Source: an uncultured Bacteroidia bacterium
Lineage (GTDB): Bacteria > Bacteroidota > Bacteroidia > Bacteroidales > UBA932
Assembly (NCBI GenBank): GCA_902785065.1
Contig: CACZXH010000023.1
Location: forward strand, 1 to 43,824
Direction of reading: 5' to 3'
Length of the DNA stretch: 43,824 bases
A program made the translations under genes and the position numbers. Positions 16,175 through 26,800 of the stretch are shown piece by piece. How positions within the stretch are numbered: position 1 is the first letter of the stretch; every line of letters begins with the position of its first letter. The notes under the pieces are model-generated. The model did not search any database. It was not told where the DNA came from and worked only from the letters and a program-made list of their open reading frames with translations.

Positions 16175-17326
16175 TTATTTGTGCATGGTAGTCATATAAT
16201 ACAACAGATACGCGACGCCTACGGCCATCACCGCCACGGCGCCGGCCTGGCCCACCGCGTCGGAGGCGAATCCCATCAGGAGCGGGAACACCGTACCGCC
16301 GAACAGGCCCATGATCATCAGGCCCGACACCTCGTTCTGCTTCTCGGGAACCGCCAGGATGGCCTGGGAGAACACGATGGAAAAGATGTTGGAGTTGCCG
16401 AAACCCACCAGGGCGATGGCCACGTACAGGATAGCCTTGCTTGCTCCGAAGAACATGCCCACCATCGCCAGGGCCATCATCACGACGTTCACCAGGAAGA
16501 ACTTCCTGTGGCTGAACTTCGCCAGGATGAACGACCCGGAAAGGCAGCCTACCGTACGGAAAATGAAATACAGGCTGGTCGCGAAGCCGGCCTCGGTAAG
16601 CGTCATGCCCACGCGCTCCATCAGGAGCTTCGGCGCCGTGGTGTTCGTGCCCACGTCGATGCCCACATGGCACATGATGCCCAGGAAGGACAGCAGAACG
16701 ACGGGCTTGCCCAGGAGCTTGAAGCAGTCGGCGAAGGAAGAAGCCTTGTCCGGGGCCGCCTCGCGCTCGATCGGAGAGAGGAGGAGCAGGAGGGAGGCCA
16801 GGATGCCGATGGCCATGTACACCGGGAAGAGAACTCTCCAGCCGAGGCCGAAGGTAGGCATGGCCGCCGTGGCGCCCCACATGGCGATATACGGAGCCAT
16901 GAAGGAGGCGATGGCTTTCACGAACTGCCCGAAGGTCATGGTGCTGGCCAGCCGGTCACCCTTGATGATGTTGGTGATGAGCGGGTTCAGGGAAGTCTGC
17001 ATGAGCGCGTTGCCGATGCCCAGCAGCGAGAAGGAGACGAGCATGAGTCCGTAGCTCTCGCCGAAGATGGGAAGCAGCAGGGAGACGACCGTCACCACGA
17101 GGCTCAGCAGCACCGTGTTCTTCCGGCCGATCCTGTTCATCAGCATCCCCGTCGGGACGGAGAAGATCAGGAACCAGAAGAAGACCAGGGAAGGAAAGAT
17201 GTTGGCGGCCGCGTCGCTCAGGCCCAGGTCGGACTGGACATAGTTGGAGGCGATGCCCACGAGGTCCACGAACCCCATGGCGAAGAAGCAGAGCATCACC
17301 GGGATGAGTTGTATCTTTTTGTTCAT
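16175..17326 (-). CDS. MFS sugar transporter (FucP-like), probable fructose importer
   Basis: 383 residues with about 12 hydrophobic helices, the size of the FucP/GluP sugar:proton symporter branch of the major facilitator superfamily. The N-terminus MNKKIQLIPVMLCFFAMGFV followed by DLVGIASNYVQSDLGLSD is typical of Bacteroidales members, and R-I-G-R-K is the conserved loop 2-3 motif. It should carry released fructose across the inner membrane to the fructokinase encoded just downstream. Its ATG overlaps the stop of the GH32 gene by 4 bp (TAAATG arrangement at 17323-17326). Substrate is assigned from the neighbours, not from residues. Confidence 0.88.
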   Translation of the reverse strand: MNKKIQLIPVMLCFFAMGFVDLVGIASNYVQSDLGLSDAAANIFPSLVFFWFLIFSVPTGMLMNRIGRKNTVLLSLVVTVVSLLLPIFGESYGLMLVSFSLLGIGNALMQTSLNPLITNIIKGDRLASTMTFGQFVKAIASFMAPYIAMWGATAAMPTFGLGWRVLFPVYMAIGILASLLLLLSPIEREAAPDKASSFADCFKLLGKPVVLLSFLGIMCHVGIDVGTNTTAPKLLMERVGMTLTEAGFATSLYFIFRTVGCLSGSFILAKFSHRKFFLVNVVMMALAMVGMFFGASKAILYVAIALVGFGNSNIFSIVFSQAILAVPEKQNEVSGLMIMGLFGGTVFPLLMGFASDAVGQAGAVAVMAVGVAYLLYYMTTMHK

Positions 17327-19083
17327 TTGGCTATCGGATAAAGTGTTACGTCGGCCTTGAGGTTGCCGTACAGTTTCAGGGTATTATAAGGAGAAGACGG
17401 GAAGACGAGGTTGGTCATGCAGAAGTACTCGCCGAAGGCCTCGATACTGGCGCTGTCCACCAGCAGGCGGAGCTCCATCTTGCCGCCCACCTGGGCAGGC
17501 GCGGTCGTGACCGCCGCGAAGGACTTGCTGAACTTGACGTTGCCGCTCCCCCGGCGGTCCATCGAGAAGGTCTGGCTCTCCGGTTCGTAGGTGAAAACCA
17601 CCTGCTCGCCGGTCTCGTTGGAAAGCACGAAGGTGATGCCTTCCTTCTTGGGAAGGGTGAAGCGGACCACGAGTTCGTAGGCGCGCTGCGGGTTCTCGAA
17701 AAGATCCACGGGAGCGGTGGACAGCGTATACTGGACGGGCCGGCCGCGAAGGGCTTCCACCTCCGGAGAGGGCGTGCTCTTCAGGATGACCTCCTTTCCC
17801 TTCCGGACCAGGGACAGGTCGCGGGGAACGGAGTTGGCGCTGCGGAACTGCTTCGTCGGGACGGAATTGGCATACTGCCAGTTGCTCATCCAGGCGATGG
17901 CGACCGTTCTGCCGGCGGGAGCGTTGCTCCAGGTGACGGCGGCATAATGGTCCTTACCGTAGTCCATCCAGCGGGTGACGGTGGGAAGGTCGTCGCACTT
18001 GAAGGTCTTCCCGTCGAAGCTGCCCACGAAATACTGCGTGGCGCTGCCGCCGAAGGGGCCGCCCGGATTGATGTTCAGGAGCAGCACCCACTTGTCCTTG
18101 CCCTCGAAAGGAAGGCGGATCAGGTCGGGGCACTCCCAGACACCGTTGTGGTTGCCGTAGGCGAGGCCGAAGCTGCTCTCGTATTTCCAGTCCTTCAGGT
18201 TGTCGGAGCTGTAGAACTGCACCTCCTGCCCGGCGGCGAGGACTACCTTCCATTGGCGGGTCTGGTCGTCCCAGAACACCTTGGGATCGCGGAAATCGGG
18301 CGTATCCTCGGCCACGATCACCGGATTGCCGGGGTATTTGGTAAAGGTGCGGCCTCCGTCGTTGCTGTAGGCGATGCTCTGGGTCTGGTTGTCCCCGTCC
18401 GAGGTGTACATGGCCACGATGGCATCCCGTCCGAATCCGGCCGTATTCTCCTTGTCCACGACGGCACTGCCGCTGAAGATGGCGCCGAGCGCATCCGGAG
18501 CGAGGGCAACGCCCAGATGCTCCCAGTTCACCAGGTCCCGGGAAACGGCATGTCCCCAGTGCATATTGCCCCAGAAGCTACCGTACGGGTTATACTGGTA
18601 GAAAAGATGCCATTCCCCGTCCTGGTACACCATACCATTAGGGTCGTTCATCCAGCCATATTCCGGGGCGAAATGATAGAGGGGCCGGTAGGCCTTTTCC
18701 TGATTGGTCCGGTCGAAGACGGGCGCAGTGGTCATGTCGCTCCAGCACACGTCGTCGGAAGGATCCCGGCGCACGCCGCGGCCCTGGGTCATCCGGATAT
18801 CCAGCAGGATGCTGCTGCCGTTCCAGGCGCCGAGGTCCAGCGGGACCAGGTAGTCCGTCTTGTCGATGGCCAGGGAAACATTGGCGGCGAGGACTTCCAT
18901 GCCGTTTGACAGCACCTTCACACGTGCCTCCTGTGCCGTTTCCTGCACAGGAAGCAGCACGTAGCGGTCCTTCCCGCTCACCCGGATCATCGTATGCGTG
19001 TCGCTCAGATGACGGATGGCGAGGTTCTGCGCACCGGCGCCCAGGGTAAGCAGGAAGCTCGCTATGAAAAGGATGTATCTCAT
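17323..19083 (-). CDS. GH32 fructan hydrolase (exo-fructanase/invertase type)
   Basis: 586 residues with a signal peptide (MRYILFIASFLLTLGAGAQ). An N-terminal extension of about 120 residues precedes the five-bladed propeller. All three GH32 signatures are seen: W144-M-N-D147-P-N-G (nucleophile D147), F-R265-D266-P (transition-state stabiliser) and E317-C-P-D (acid/base E317). The last 140 residues form the usual beta-sandwich. GH32 enzymes release fructose from sucrose, inulin or levan with retention. The absence of a lipobox suggests a periplasmic enzyme acting on imported oligosaccharides, as in BT1759-type exo-fructosidases. It overlaps the MFS gene and follows the lipoprotein GH32 gene by 42 bp. 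Confidence 0.94.
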   Translation of the reverse strand: MRYILFIASFLLTLGAGAQNLAIRHLSDTHTMIRVSGKDRYVLLPVQETAQEARVKVLSNGMEVLAANVSLAIDKTDYLVPLDLGAWNGSSILLDIRMTQGRGVRRDPSDDVCWSDMTTAPVFDRTNQEKAYRPLYHFAPEYGWMNDPNGMVYQDGEWHLFYQYNPYGSFWGNMHWGHAVSRDLVNWEHLGVALAPDALGAIFSGSAVVDKENTAGFGRDAIVAMYTSDGDNQTQSIAYSNDGGRTFTKYPGNPVIVAEDTPDFRDPKVFWDDQTRQWKVVLAAGQEVQFYSSDNLKDWKYESSFGLAYGNHNGVWECPDLIRLPFEGKDKWVLLLNINPGGPFGGSATQYFVGSFDGKTFKCDDLPTVTRWMDYGKDHYAAVTWSNAPAGRTVAIAWMSNWQYANSVPTKQFRSANSVPRDLSLVRKGKEVILKSTPSPEVEALRGRPVQYTLSTAPVDLFENPQRAYELVVRFTLPKKEGITFVLSNETGEQVVFTYEPESQTFSMDRRGSGNVKFSKSFAAVTTAPAQVGGKMELRLLVDSASIEAFGEYFCMTNLVFPSSPYNTLKLYGNLKADVTLYPIAK

Positions 19084-19125
19084 TGTCAGTGTCTTTTCTC
19101 AAAGATACGCTTTTTCACCGGATAA

Positions 19126-20670
19126 TCAATAGGTGGAGACGCGGACATCGCTGACCTGGATGGAGTTGCCGTAGCCGTTGATGCTCCAGCAGTTCCGGCG
19201 GATTCCATAGATCCGGCAGGTGAACGCGCACACATCATTGATGTACATCACCACGACGGAATTGTCCGTAAAGATGTCCACGTGATAGATGTTGTCAGCC
19301 GGGCGGACGAAAGCGTAGCCGTCGGCCCCTTCAATGAAGCCCTTGCCTTCCTCCCCTTCCTGCTCGAAATTGACCTTGCGGATGTTCTCGTTCTCCGCAT
19401 TCACCACCAGGGTATAGTACTTCTTGGAGTCCGTCCCGCGGACAAAGGAAACGCCCCAGCGGTCCCACGCGGAAGCCGTCACCGTGAAGGAGATATGATT
19501 GCTGTTCTCCAAGCGGTTGTACAGGGTATAATCGGAACCGCTCTCCACGACCTTGACGTTGAGCGGGCGGCTGTACTTGCCGGCCATGGCCGGCACCTGG
19601 CCGAGCGTCAGGGTGCCGTCGGCATGCTGGATGAGCTTGTGGCACACCATGGAACCGGACCAGTTGGGCTCGCCGGAAGCGCCCACGTTGACATTCTTGT
19701 CATGGATGGTCGCACCGGTGCGATAGGGGCTCCAGCCCCAGATATAGCGGTCGGTCCCGTCGGAAGCGGTCTTGCCCGCATAGAAGGCGCGGCTGTCCAG
19801 CACCCCCTCATGACCGTCCTGCGGCCAATGGGCACCCGGGTCGCCGAAGCATTCCTTCAGGCCCTCGAAACTGCGGGCCATCATGTACTTGACCTTGCGG
19901 CTCCAGCTCGCCCGGTAGCCCTCGCTGTACACGAAGTACCACCAGTCCCCCATCTTGAAGATGTCCGGGCATTCACACATGCGGTCCCAAACCATGTTGA
20001 AGGAGCCCACATGCTCCCAGGTCCTGAGGTCGGAGGACTTGAAGTCGGCGAATTTCAGGTTGCTGGAAATGACCATGTGCCACAGGCCGTCGTCGGCCTT
20101 GAACACCTGCGGATCGCGGAAGTCGTTGCTCGAGTAGCCGAAGTCATCCCCCTTCAGGGCCCAGAGCAGGTCCTTGGTCCAGGTCTTGAAATCCGGGGAG
20201 GTAGCCCTCAACACCACCTCGCGGTTGGTGCAGTTGCCGTTGTGGCCGGTGTAGTAGATGTAGTACAGACCGTCTGCCTCATTGTACACGCAGCAGCCGG
20301 TTCCGATAGCGGCATCCTGTTCCAACGTGGAAGCGCCGGTGGGAAGGACTTCACCCAGCGAGGTATAGCTGGCACCGTCCTTCGTGGAAACGCCCCAGAT
20401 CGGATGGAAATTGTAGGTGCCGTTGTTCTCGAACTCCTGCAGGTAGAGGACTTTGTACTCGCCCGCTTTCGCATCCCAGAAAGGCATCGTGTCCCCCACC
20501 CGGCCGATGGCGGGGGTATAGTACGTATTGAATCCTTTGTCGTCAGCGCTGGCGAAATAGGTGGAAGAGGCGTCCCAGTCGCGGGGAGCGTCGCCGTATT
20601 CTTCCTTGCTGCAAGCCATCGTCAGGGTTCCCATGAGGAGGATGGCGGTGATGTATGCTGTTCTTTTCAT
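19126..20670 (-). CDS. Surface lipoprotein glycosidase, divergent GH32-like
   Basis: 514 residues from the ATG at 20670, chosen because it gives a lipoprotein signal (MKRTAYITAILLMGTLTMAC, lipid on C20) and starts 4 bp after the preceding gene. The propeller carries F-R185-D186-P and E233-C-P-D, two of the three GH32 signatures. The first, normally WMNDPNG, is not seen; DTMPFWDAKAG (D66) sits where the nucleophile is expected. The C-terminal third resembles the DUF4975-type sandwich found in such Bacteroidales proteins. It probably cuts fructan at the cell surface, the position of the BT1760 endo-levanase, though the changed nucleophile motif means specificity may differ. Confidence 0.82.
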   Translation of the reverse strand: MKRTAYITAILLMGTLTMACSKEEYGDAPRDWDASSTYFASADDKGFNTYYTPAIGRVGDTMPFWDAKAGEYKVLYLQEFENNGTYNFHPIWGVSTKDGASYTSLGEVLPTGASTLEQDAAIGTGCCVYNEADGLYYIYYTGHNGNCTNREVVLRATSPDFKTWTKDLLWALKGDDFGYSSNDFRDPQVFKADDGLWHMVISSNLKFADFKSSDLRTWEHVGSFNMVWDRMCECPDIFKMGDWWYFVYSEGYRASWSRKVKYMMARSFEGLKECFGDPGAHWPQDGHEGVLDSRAFYAGKTASDGTDRYIWGWSPYRTGATIHDKNVNVGASGEPNWSGSMVCHKLIQHADGTLTLGQVPAMAGKYSRPLNVKVVESGSDYTLYNRLENSNHISFTVTASAWDRWGVSFVRGTDSKKYYTLVVNAENENIRKVNFEQEGEEGKGFIEGADGYAFVRPADNIYHVDIFTDNSVVVMYINDVCAFTCRIYGIRRNCWSINGYGNSIQVSDVRVSTY

Positions 20671-20674
20671 ACTG

Positions 20675-22063
20675 CTATTTCGTAAGGTAGTTGATTGCAT
20701 TCTCGGTCATGATGGCGATGTTGCGGTGGAATTTCTCCTCGTAACCGGCCTCATAGGTATAGGAATACCAGTCGTAGCAGCCGGAGCCGATGCAGATTAC
20801 GCCGCCCTTGCCGTCCTTCGGGAGGTACTCCCAGGCCACGACGGCTCCGTCGCCGCCCACGCCGAGGATCCGTCCGCCCGTGCGCGCTTCCCAGGCACCA
20901 TGGTTGTCATAGCCCCCCCAGTCGGTACCGATGTGGTACTGTGCCGTGGAGTTGGTGATGTGATAGCCGGCATCGGTGCAATAAACCTCGTTGGCATTGT
21001 CGCCCTGGACCAAACCCTGGTAGAGCGGATGGTCGTTCTGGCCGTCGAAGATCCGGAAGGTCCAGGGACCGCCGCAAAGTTCGGCGCTGTCTTCGTTCTG
21101 GCCCCAGCAGTTGTTCGGCGTGGTCCACTCGTCATCACCGGTAACACCGATGAAGGAAGGCAGGTTCGTGGCATAGCGCGTGAGGAGCAGGGCGCCGCCG
21201 GCCTCGTGGAAGGCACGCAGCTGATTCCTGGCAGCCAGGGCCTCCGGTGCCTTGGCCACGAAGGCATCGTGTCCGTCCACGCCGCCGTCCATGTGGAAAT
21301 GCCACCAGATGAGGGCGCACTCGGATAGATCCAGGGTTCCGGCCTGGAGGTCGGAGAAGGAGGCGTACATGGTCCCGGGCACATGGGCGATCATCCAGTC
21401 ACAGGCCGCCTTGGCCTCGGCATCCAGGTCGTTCATCACCTGCGCCGCGCCCACGAACAGGGCCTTGGGCTTGTCAATGGCAATCACCGTAACGGTATAG
21501 ACGCTCCTGGCGGAATTGTTCGTCACCGTGTAGGTAACCGGCTCGGAGAAGTCCTGCGCCACACCGGAGGCCGGCGTCACGGTCGCATTCACGCTGTAGG
21601 TGATGGTCGGCACCAGGGCATGGATGTTTTCCGATCCAGGGATATAGACCGTGATAGTCTTGGCATCCTGGTCGATCGTGCCGGTGTAGATGTCATTGAT
21701 GACGAAGTGGCTGATGCGGGCCTCGTCATGCAGGACGGACAGGGTCCAGTCGATGACGGCATCCCCGTTGGTTACATGCAGTCCTTTGGGCGCATCCATG
21801 TTCAGTTTCTCCCCTACCCGGACATTGCAGGAGGCGCCGTCCGACAGGGTCAGGGACGTGATCTCCATTCCGGAGGTTGCGTACACTTCCGGGAGCCGTA
21901 CCACGATGCTGCGGCTCGGAAGGTCTATGTTTCCCTCGTATCCGTCCAGGGAAAGGGCGCTGACCAGGCAGTCACCGCTGAGGTCCAGGTCGCTGACCGT
22001 CGTCTTGGAGCAGGCCACGAGGCCCAGCAGGGCGGCCGCGATATAGAAAAGTTTTGTTTTCAT
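20675..22063 (-). CDS. Surface glycan-binding lipoprotein of the fructan locus (DUF4960-like)
   Basis: 462 residues with a lipoprotein signal (MKTKLFYIAAALLGLVAC, C18). The N-terminal 190 residues are beta-rich modules of the DUF5018/Ig-like kind (TVYIPGSENIHALVPTITYS). The C-terminal 260 residues resemble DUF4960, a ThuA/GATase-like fold with GGALLLTRYATNLPSFIGV. This matches BT1761, the extra glycan-binding protein of the levan locus, which sits downstream of susD as here. Catalysis is not expected. It is anchored to the outer membrane surface and should help hold fructan for SusC/SusD. It lies 13 bp after susD and 4 bp before the GH32-like lipoprotein gene. Confidence 0.82.
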   Translation of the reverse strand: MKTKLFYIAAALLGLVACSKTTVSDLDLSGDCLVSALSLDGYEGNIDLPSRSIVVRLPEVYATSGMEITSLTLSDGASCNVRVGEKLNMDAPKGLHVTNGDAVIDWTLSVLHDEARISHFVINDIYTGTIDQDAKTITVYIPGSENIHALVPTITYSVNATVTPASGVAQDFSEPVTYTVTNNSARSVYTVTVIAIDKPKALFVGAAQVMNDLDAEAKAACDWMIAHVPGTMYASFSDLQAGTLDLSECALIWWHFHMDGGVDGHDAFVAKAPEALAARNQLRAFHEAGGALLLTRYATNLPSFIGVTGDDEWTTPNNCWGQNEDSAELCGGPWTFRIFDGQNDHPLYQGLVQGDNANEVYCTDAGYHITNSTAQYHIGTDWGGYDNHGAWEARTGGRILGVGGDGAVVAWEYLPKDGKGGVICIGSGCYDWYSYTYEAGYEEKFHRNIAIMTENAINYLTK

Positions 22064-22076
22064 ACTCTATTGATTA

Positions 22077-23804
22077 TCACCAGTTACCGATGTTCTGCGT
22101 GTAATGGCCGTTGGAAGCGGCGATCTGAGAGGCGGGAATGGGCAGATACTCATCCTTGTCGGCCGTGAAACGGGCCTCGCGGTAGATGGAGCAGTTGTCA
22201 ATCTCCTCGGCGTAGTACTTGTTCAGTACCTCGGCGGCTTCGCCCCATCGTACCAGGTCGAAGAAACGCTCGCACTCCATGCCCATCTCCAGGCGACGTT
22301 CCATCTTGACGATCTTCAGCGCAGCAGCCTTGTCGTAGCTGCCCTTGTACTGGGTCATGTAGATCTTGACACCGTAGCGGGTGGGATAGTCTGCAAACAT
22401 CTGCGTGGAAGAAGCGGCGCGGGCACGGATCTGGTTCACCAGGTCGATGGCCTTTCCGCTGTCACCCAGTTGGGCATAAGCTTCGGCCCGCTCCAGCAGG
22501 ACATCGGCATAACGGAAGACGATGCGGTTCATCGGGGATGCCCAATAGGAACCCTTGATGAGGTATTCACCCACCAGGGCGGGATCCACGTTCTGTTTCA
22601 GGCTGATATAGTAGCCGTACAGTCCGTTGCCACGGCTCCACTGCTTGCTCTCGTCCTGGATGAAGTTCTTGTTGAACAGGTAAGGAAGGCCGGGCATGCC
22701 TACGGTCAGGAACAGGCGCGGGTCGGCATTGTCCACCCCCTTGTCATAATCCTTCTCGTTGAAACTGTCCAGGAGGGGCAGGCCGTCGGCACCGGTGCGG
22801 AAGGCGTTCACCAGGTTCTGGCTGGGCTTGTAGAAGTCGCAGGCTCCGTCGGTCACGTTGTCGATGCTGGGGCCGATCAGGCCGTAGCTCCAGTTCAGGT
22901 TGCCGTAGGTAGATCCGTCGTTACGGGAATACTGGATGGCCCAGAGGCTTTCCTTGCCGTTCTCGTACATCTCCTCCGGACGGAAGTTGTTGTGGATGTC
23001 CGCCTCCAGGCCATAGCCGGCATAGAGGGCGGGTTCGGTGAACTCGATGACTTTGCGGAGGTCCCCGTCATTGACGGAACTGACCTGGTTGCTCTTCGGA
23101 TCGTCCTGGCGGTAGGCCTTGTACAGATAGACCTTGGCGAGGAAGGCGGCGGCAGCGGCCTTGGTGGGACGGCCCTTGTCGGCCTGGACCGCAGGAAGGG
23201 TGTTGTAGGCTTCCATCAGGTCGTCGATGATGACCTGCCATCCCTCGTCATTGGAATAGGCGGTATTGGAGAGTTCATTGTACTCGGCATAGGTCAGGTC
23301 GTGCCGGTTCACGAACGGGATGTTCTTGAACAGGCGCTTCAGGAGGAAGTGGCCGTATGCCCGGAGAAACTTCATCTCGGCGAGGCGCTGCTCCTTCATG
23401 GCATAGCTCTCGTCGCACTCGTTCAGGAGGGCGATGGCGCTGTTGACACGGGACAGGCTGTTGTACAGGCGCACCCAGATATCATTGAGGTTCCAGTTGG
23501 TCGTGAGGACACCCTGCTGGATTTCCAGCTGGTGGAACACGTCACCATCGGAAGTACCGTTGCCGCCCTTGTAAGCGTCATCGGAGCGCACGTCGAAATT
23601 CCACATGGAGAAGGAAGAGTTGATGTCTTCGGCCGTAGTGAAGATGGCATAGGCCGACACCACCATGGCCTCCGCGTTGGCGGGATCCTTCACCTGCTCG
23701 TCGCTGAGCGTACCCTGCGGAACCTGTTCTCCCAGCAGGTCGCTGCAGGCGGTGAGGACGCCGAGGACCGGGATCATATAGAGAAGGGAAATAAGCTTTT
23801 TCAT
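22077..23804 (-). CDS. SusD/RagB-family outer-membrane nutrient-binding lipoprotein
   Basis: 575 residues from the ATG at 23804; three extra in-frame codons upstream (MTI) would spoil the signal peptide. MKKLISLLYMIPVLGVLTAC is a lipoprotein signal (C20). The TPR-rich N-terminal half (LLNECDESYAMKEQRLAEMK, F-L-R-A-Y-G-H-F) and the C-terminal SusD domain ending in F-F-D-L-V-R-W-G-E and E-Y-L-P-I-P-A-S-Q-I are typical of the family. SusD proteins lid the SusC transporter on the cell surface and bind the glycan, here probably levan or inulin. The gene lies 12 bp after susC in the same operon. Confidence 0.95.
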   Translation of the reverse strand: MKKLISLLYMIPVLGVLTACSDLLGEQVPQGTLSDEQVKDPANAEAMVVSAYAIFTTAEDINSSFSMWNFDVRSDDAYKGGNGTSDGDVFHQLEIQQGVLTTNWNLNDIWVRLYNSLSRVNSAIALLNECDESYAMKEQRLAEMKFLRAYGHFLLKRLFKNIPFVNRHDLTYAEYNELSNTAYSNDEGWQVIIDDLMEAYNTLPAVQADKGRPTKAAAAAFLAKVYLYKAYRQDDPKSNQVSSVNDGDLRKVIEFTEPALYAGYGLEADIHNNFRPEEMYENGKESLWAIQYSRNDGSTYGNLNWSYGLIGPSIDNVTDGACDFYKPSQNLVNAFRTGADGLPLLDSFNEKDYDKGVDNADPRLFLTVGMPGLPYLFNKNFIQDESKQWSRGNGLYGYYISLKQNVDPALVGEYLIKGSYWASPMNRIVFRYADVLLERAEAYAQLGDSGKAIDLVNQIRARAASSTQMFADYPTRYGVKIYMTQYKGSYDKAAALKIVKMERRLEMGMECERFFDLVRWGEAAEVLNKYYAEEIDNCSIYREARFTADKDEYLPIPASQIAASNGHYTQNIGNW

Positions 23805-23816
23805 GATTGTCATGGT

Positions 23817-26800
23817 TTAGAAGGATACGTTCACACCGAGGGTGGCATTCACCGGGATCGGATAACCGAAGTTGGCATTCTCGGGATCCACGCCCGTGAA
23901 GCCGCAGCTCTTGATGGTCAGCAGGTTCTGCGCGGACACATAGGCTCTCAGACGGGCCAGGTGCAGTTTCTCGCACAGACTCTTGGGGACGTTGTAGCCG
24001 AGCTGGATGGTACGGAGCTTGGCAAAGGAGCCGTTCTCCACGAAATAGCTGGACACGCGCTTCTCATTGTTGTTGTCCATGATGCTCACGGCAGGAATGT
24101 TGGAATCCATGTTCACCGGGCTCCAGGCGTCCAGCATGCGGCGTCCCTTGTTCAGGTTGGAGATGTTCAGACCGCTCCACAGGTCGGTTTCCCGCTTGAG
24201 GTCGCTGATCACGTCCACTCCCTGGACGCCCTGCCAGAACATTGTGAGATCCACGTTCTTGTACTGCAGGTAGATATTCAGGCCCCAGGTGAAATCCGGA
24301 ACCGGAGAGTAGATCCACTTCTGGTCCTTTTCGTTGATGACCCCGTCCCCGTTGAGATCCTTCCAGCGGATGCGGCCCAGTCCGGCGCCGCCCTGCGTGG
24401 CGTGGTTGTCGATCTCGTCCTGGCTCTTGAAGATTCCGTCATAGACATAGCCCACCTGGGCGCCCATGGGATGGCCCACGACGCTTTCGACGCCATTCCC
24501 GCCGAAGGTACCGTTGGCCGCGATCGTATCGGGAAGTTTGGTCACCCTGTTGTCATAGGTGCTGATGTTTCCGGAGAAGTCATACTGGAAGTCGCCGGCT
24601 TCCCCGCGGTATCCGAAGTTGAATTCCAGACCCCGGTTCTGCATCTCGCCGGCGTTGATCCACTGGGAGGAGCCCTCACCCATCACACCGATGCCCGGCA
24701 TGTACACCAGGATGTCCGTGGTCTTCTTGTAGTAGGCCTCGAACGATCCGTAGAGGGCGCTCTTGAACAGGGCGAAATCCAGGCCCAGGTTGGTCTGGGT
24801 CGTGGTTTCCCATTTCAGGTCGTCATTTCCGAGCTGGTTGCGCTTGAAGCCGCTGGCGAGCGTCTGGCCGCCGTTGGTACCGGCGATGTCGTAGCTCGTT
24901 CCGTAGCTCTGCCCACCGAAACCGGCCTCACCGTAATTGCTCTCATAGATGGTGTAGCGGGCGATGTTGGAAATCTCCTGGTTACCGGTCTGTCCCCAGC
25001 TGGCCCTGATTTTCAGGTTCTCCAGCCACATGGCATCCTCCAGGAACTTCTCCTTGTCCAGTCTCCAGCCCAGGCTCACGGACGGGAACATACCGAAACG
25101 GTTGTTGCGGCCGAACCGGCTGGAACCGTCGTAACGGAGGGTGACGCTGGCCAGATACCGGTCGGCATAGTTGTAGTTCACCTTTCCGAAATAGGAGACC
25201 AGGGTGTAGCCACCGCCGCCGCCATACGCCTCAGCCTCGCCCACAGCGGCGCTGGGCCACATGTAATCCGGATTCAGGACGGCGAAATCATACGCCTTCC
25301 CGCTGAACCAGGTGTCATCCTCCCGGTTGATTTCCGTACCCAGGAGCACATCTCCGCGATGGTTGCCCGCTTCAAAGTTGTAGGTCGCGATCGCGTTCCA
25401 CATCCACTTGAGCCAGTGCTCCTGCTTGGCCTCCACGGCGTTGGTCGCATTGGCCACCGTACCTTCCGTCACCGGATAGGTGAAGATGCGCTGCTCCTTC
25501 TGGGAATAGTCCAGGCCGAAGGTCGTCTTGAGATTCAGGCCCTTCATCGGGTTGATGTTCAGATAGGCGTCACCGAACATTCTCCAGTAGTAATAGCGGT
25601 TGTCCGCATTGCGGGTCAGGCGGGCGAGCGGGTTCTCGCGGTCGGCATAGCCGCCAACGGGACCGGCGAATTCACCCTCGGTGGTATAGACAGGAATGGA
25701 CGGGTTGAACTGGAGCACATTCTCCAGGAATCCACCGGGTGCCTGCACCTCGCTGGTGCGGTTCAGGGTGAAGTGCTCGCCGATGGTGAGGATGTTCTTG
25801 TCCCCGATCTTGAGGAGCTTGTAATCCGTGTTGATACGGGCGGAAAGACGGGAGAAGTCCGAATGCTTGATGATACCGTCATTCTTGTAATAGCCCAGGG
25901 AGAAGAACGAATTGCCGCGCTCCGTGCCGTTGCTGAGCGAAAGGTTGTACTGCTGGATAATGCCTGTCCGGGTGGTCTCGCGGAACCAGTCGGTGTCGCT
26001 GGCGGGTGTGGTGCCGGCCGCGTCCAGGTACTTGTTCATGCGGATCCCGTTCAGGGCGGGGATGCCATTGGCGTCATAGCCCCAATCATAGATGTACCCG
26101 AGGGCATTCATGTTGGGGTTCAGGCCGTCGTTCACATAGCCCTGCCACATCACCTGGCCGAATTCCTTGGCATTGAGCACCTGCATCCGGTTCACGTAGG
26201 TCTGGGCGGCCACGCTGGCGTCGAAATCGACTCTCACTTTCCCCTCCTTGCCGCCTTTGGTCGTAATGATGATGACGCCGTTGGCCGCACGGCTTCCGTA
26301 GATGGAGGCCGAGGCGGCGTCTTTCAGGACCTGGATGGACTCGATGTCGTTTCCGTTGAGTTCATGCATGCCAGCCTTGGTCGGGACGCCGTCGATGATG
26401 TAGAGCGGATCGTTGTCGTTCAGGGTACCGATACCGCGTATGCGGACCGTAGCACTGCCGGACGGAGAACCGTCCGCCGAGATGTTCATGCCCGGAACGC
26501 GGCCCTGCAGCGCCTTGACGGGGTTGTTCTCGTTCTGCTTGGCGAGATCGTCGGTGTTGACGGTGGAGATGGCGCCGGTGAGGTCGGCTTTACGCTGGAC
26601 CGTGTAGCCGGTGACAACCACCTCGTCCAGAAGCTGGGCGTCCTCCTGCATGACCACCGACATATTTTCAGTGGCAGGGAGTTCCAAGGTGGTGTAGCCG
26701 ATGGAGGAGAAAACCAGAATGGCCCCCTCATTGACGCGGATGGTGAAATTCCCGTCAAAATCGGTCGTCACGCCATTCGTCGTTCCTTTCTCCATGACGG

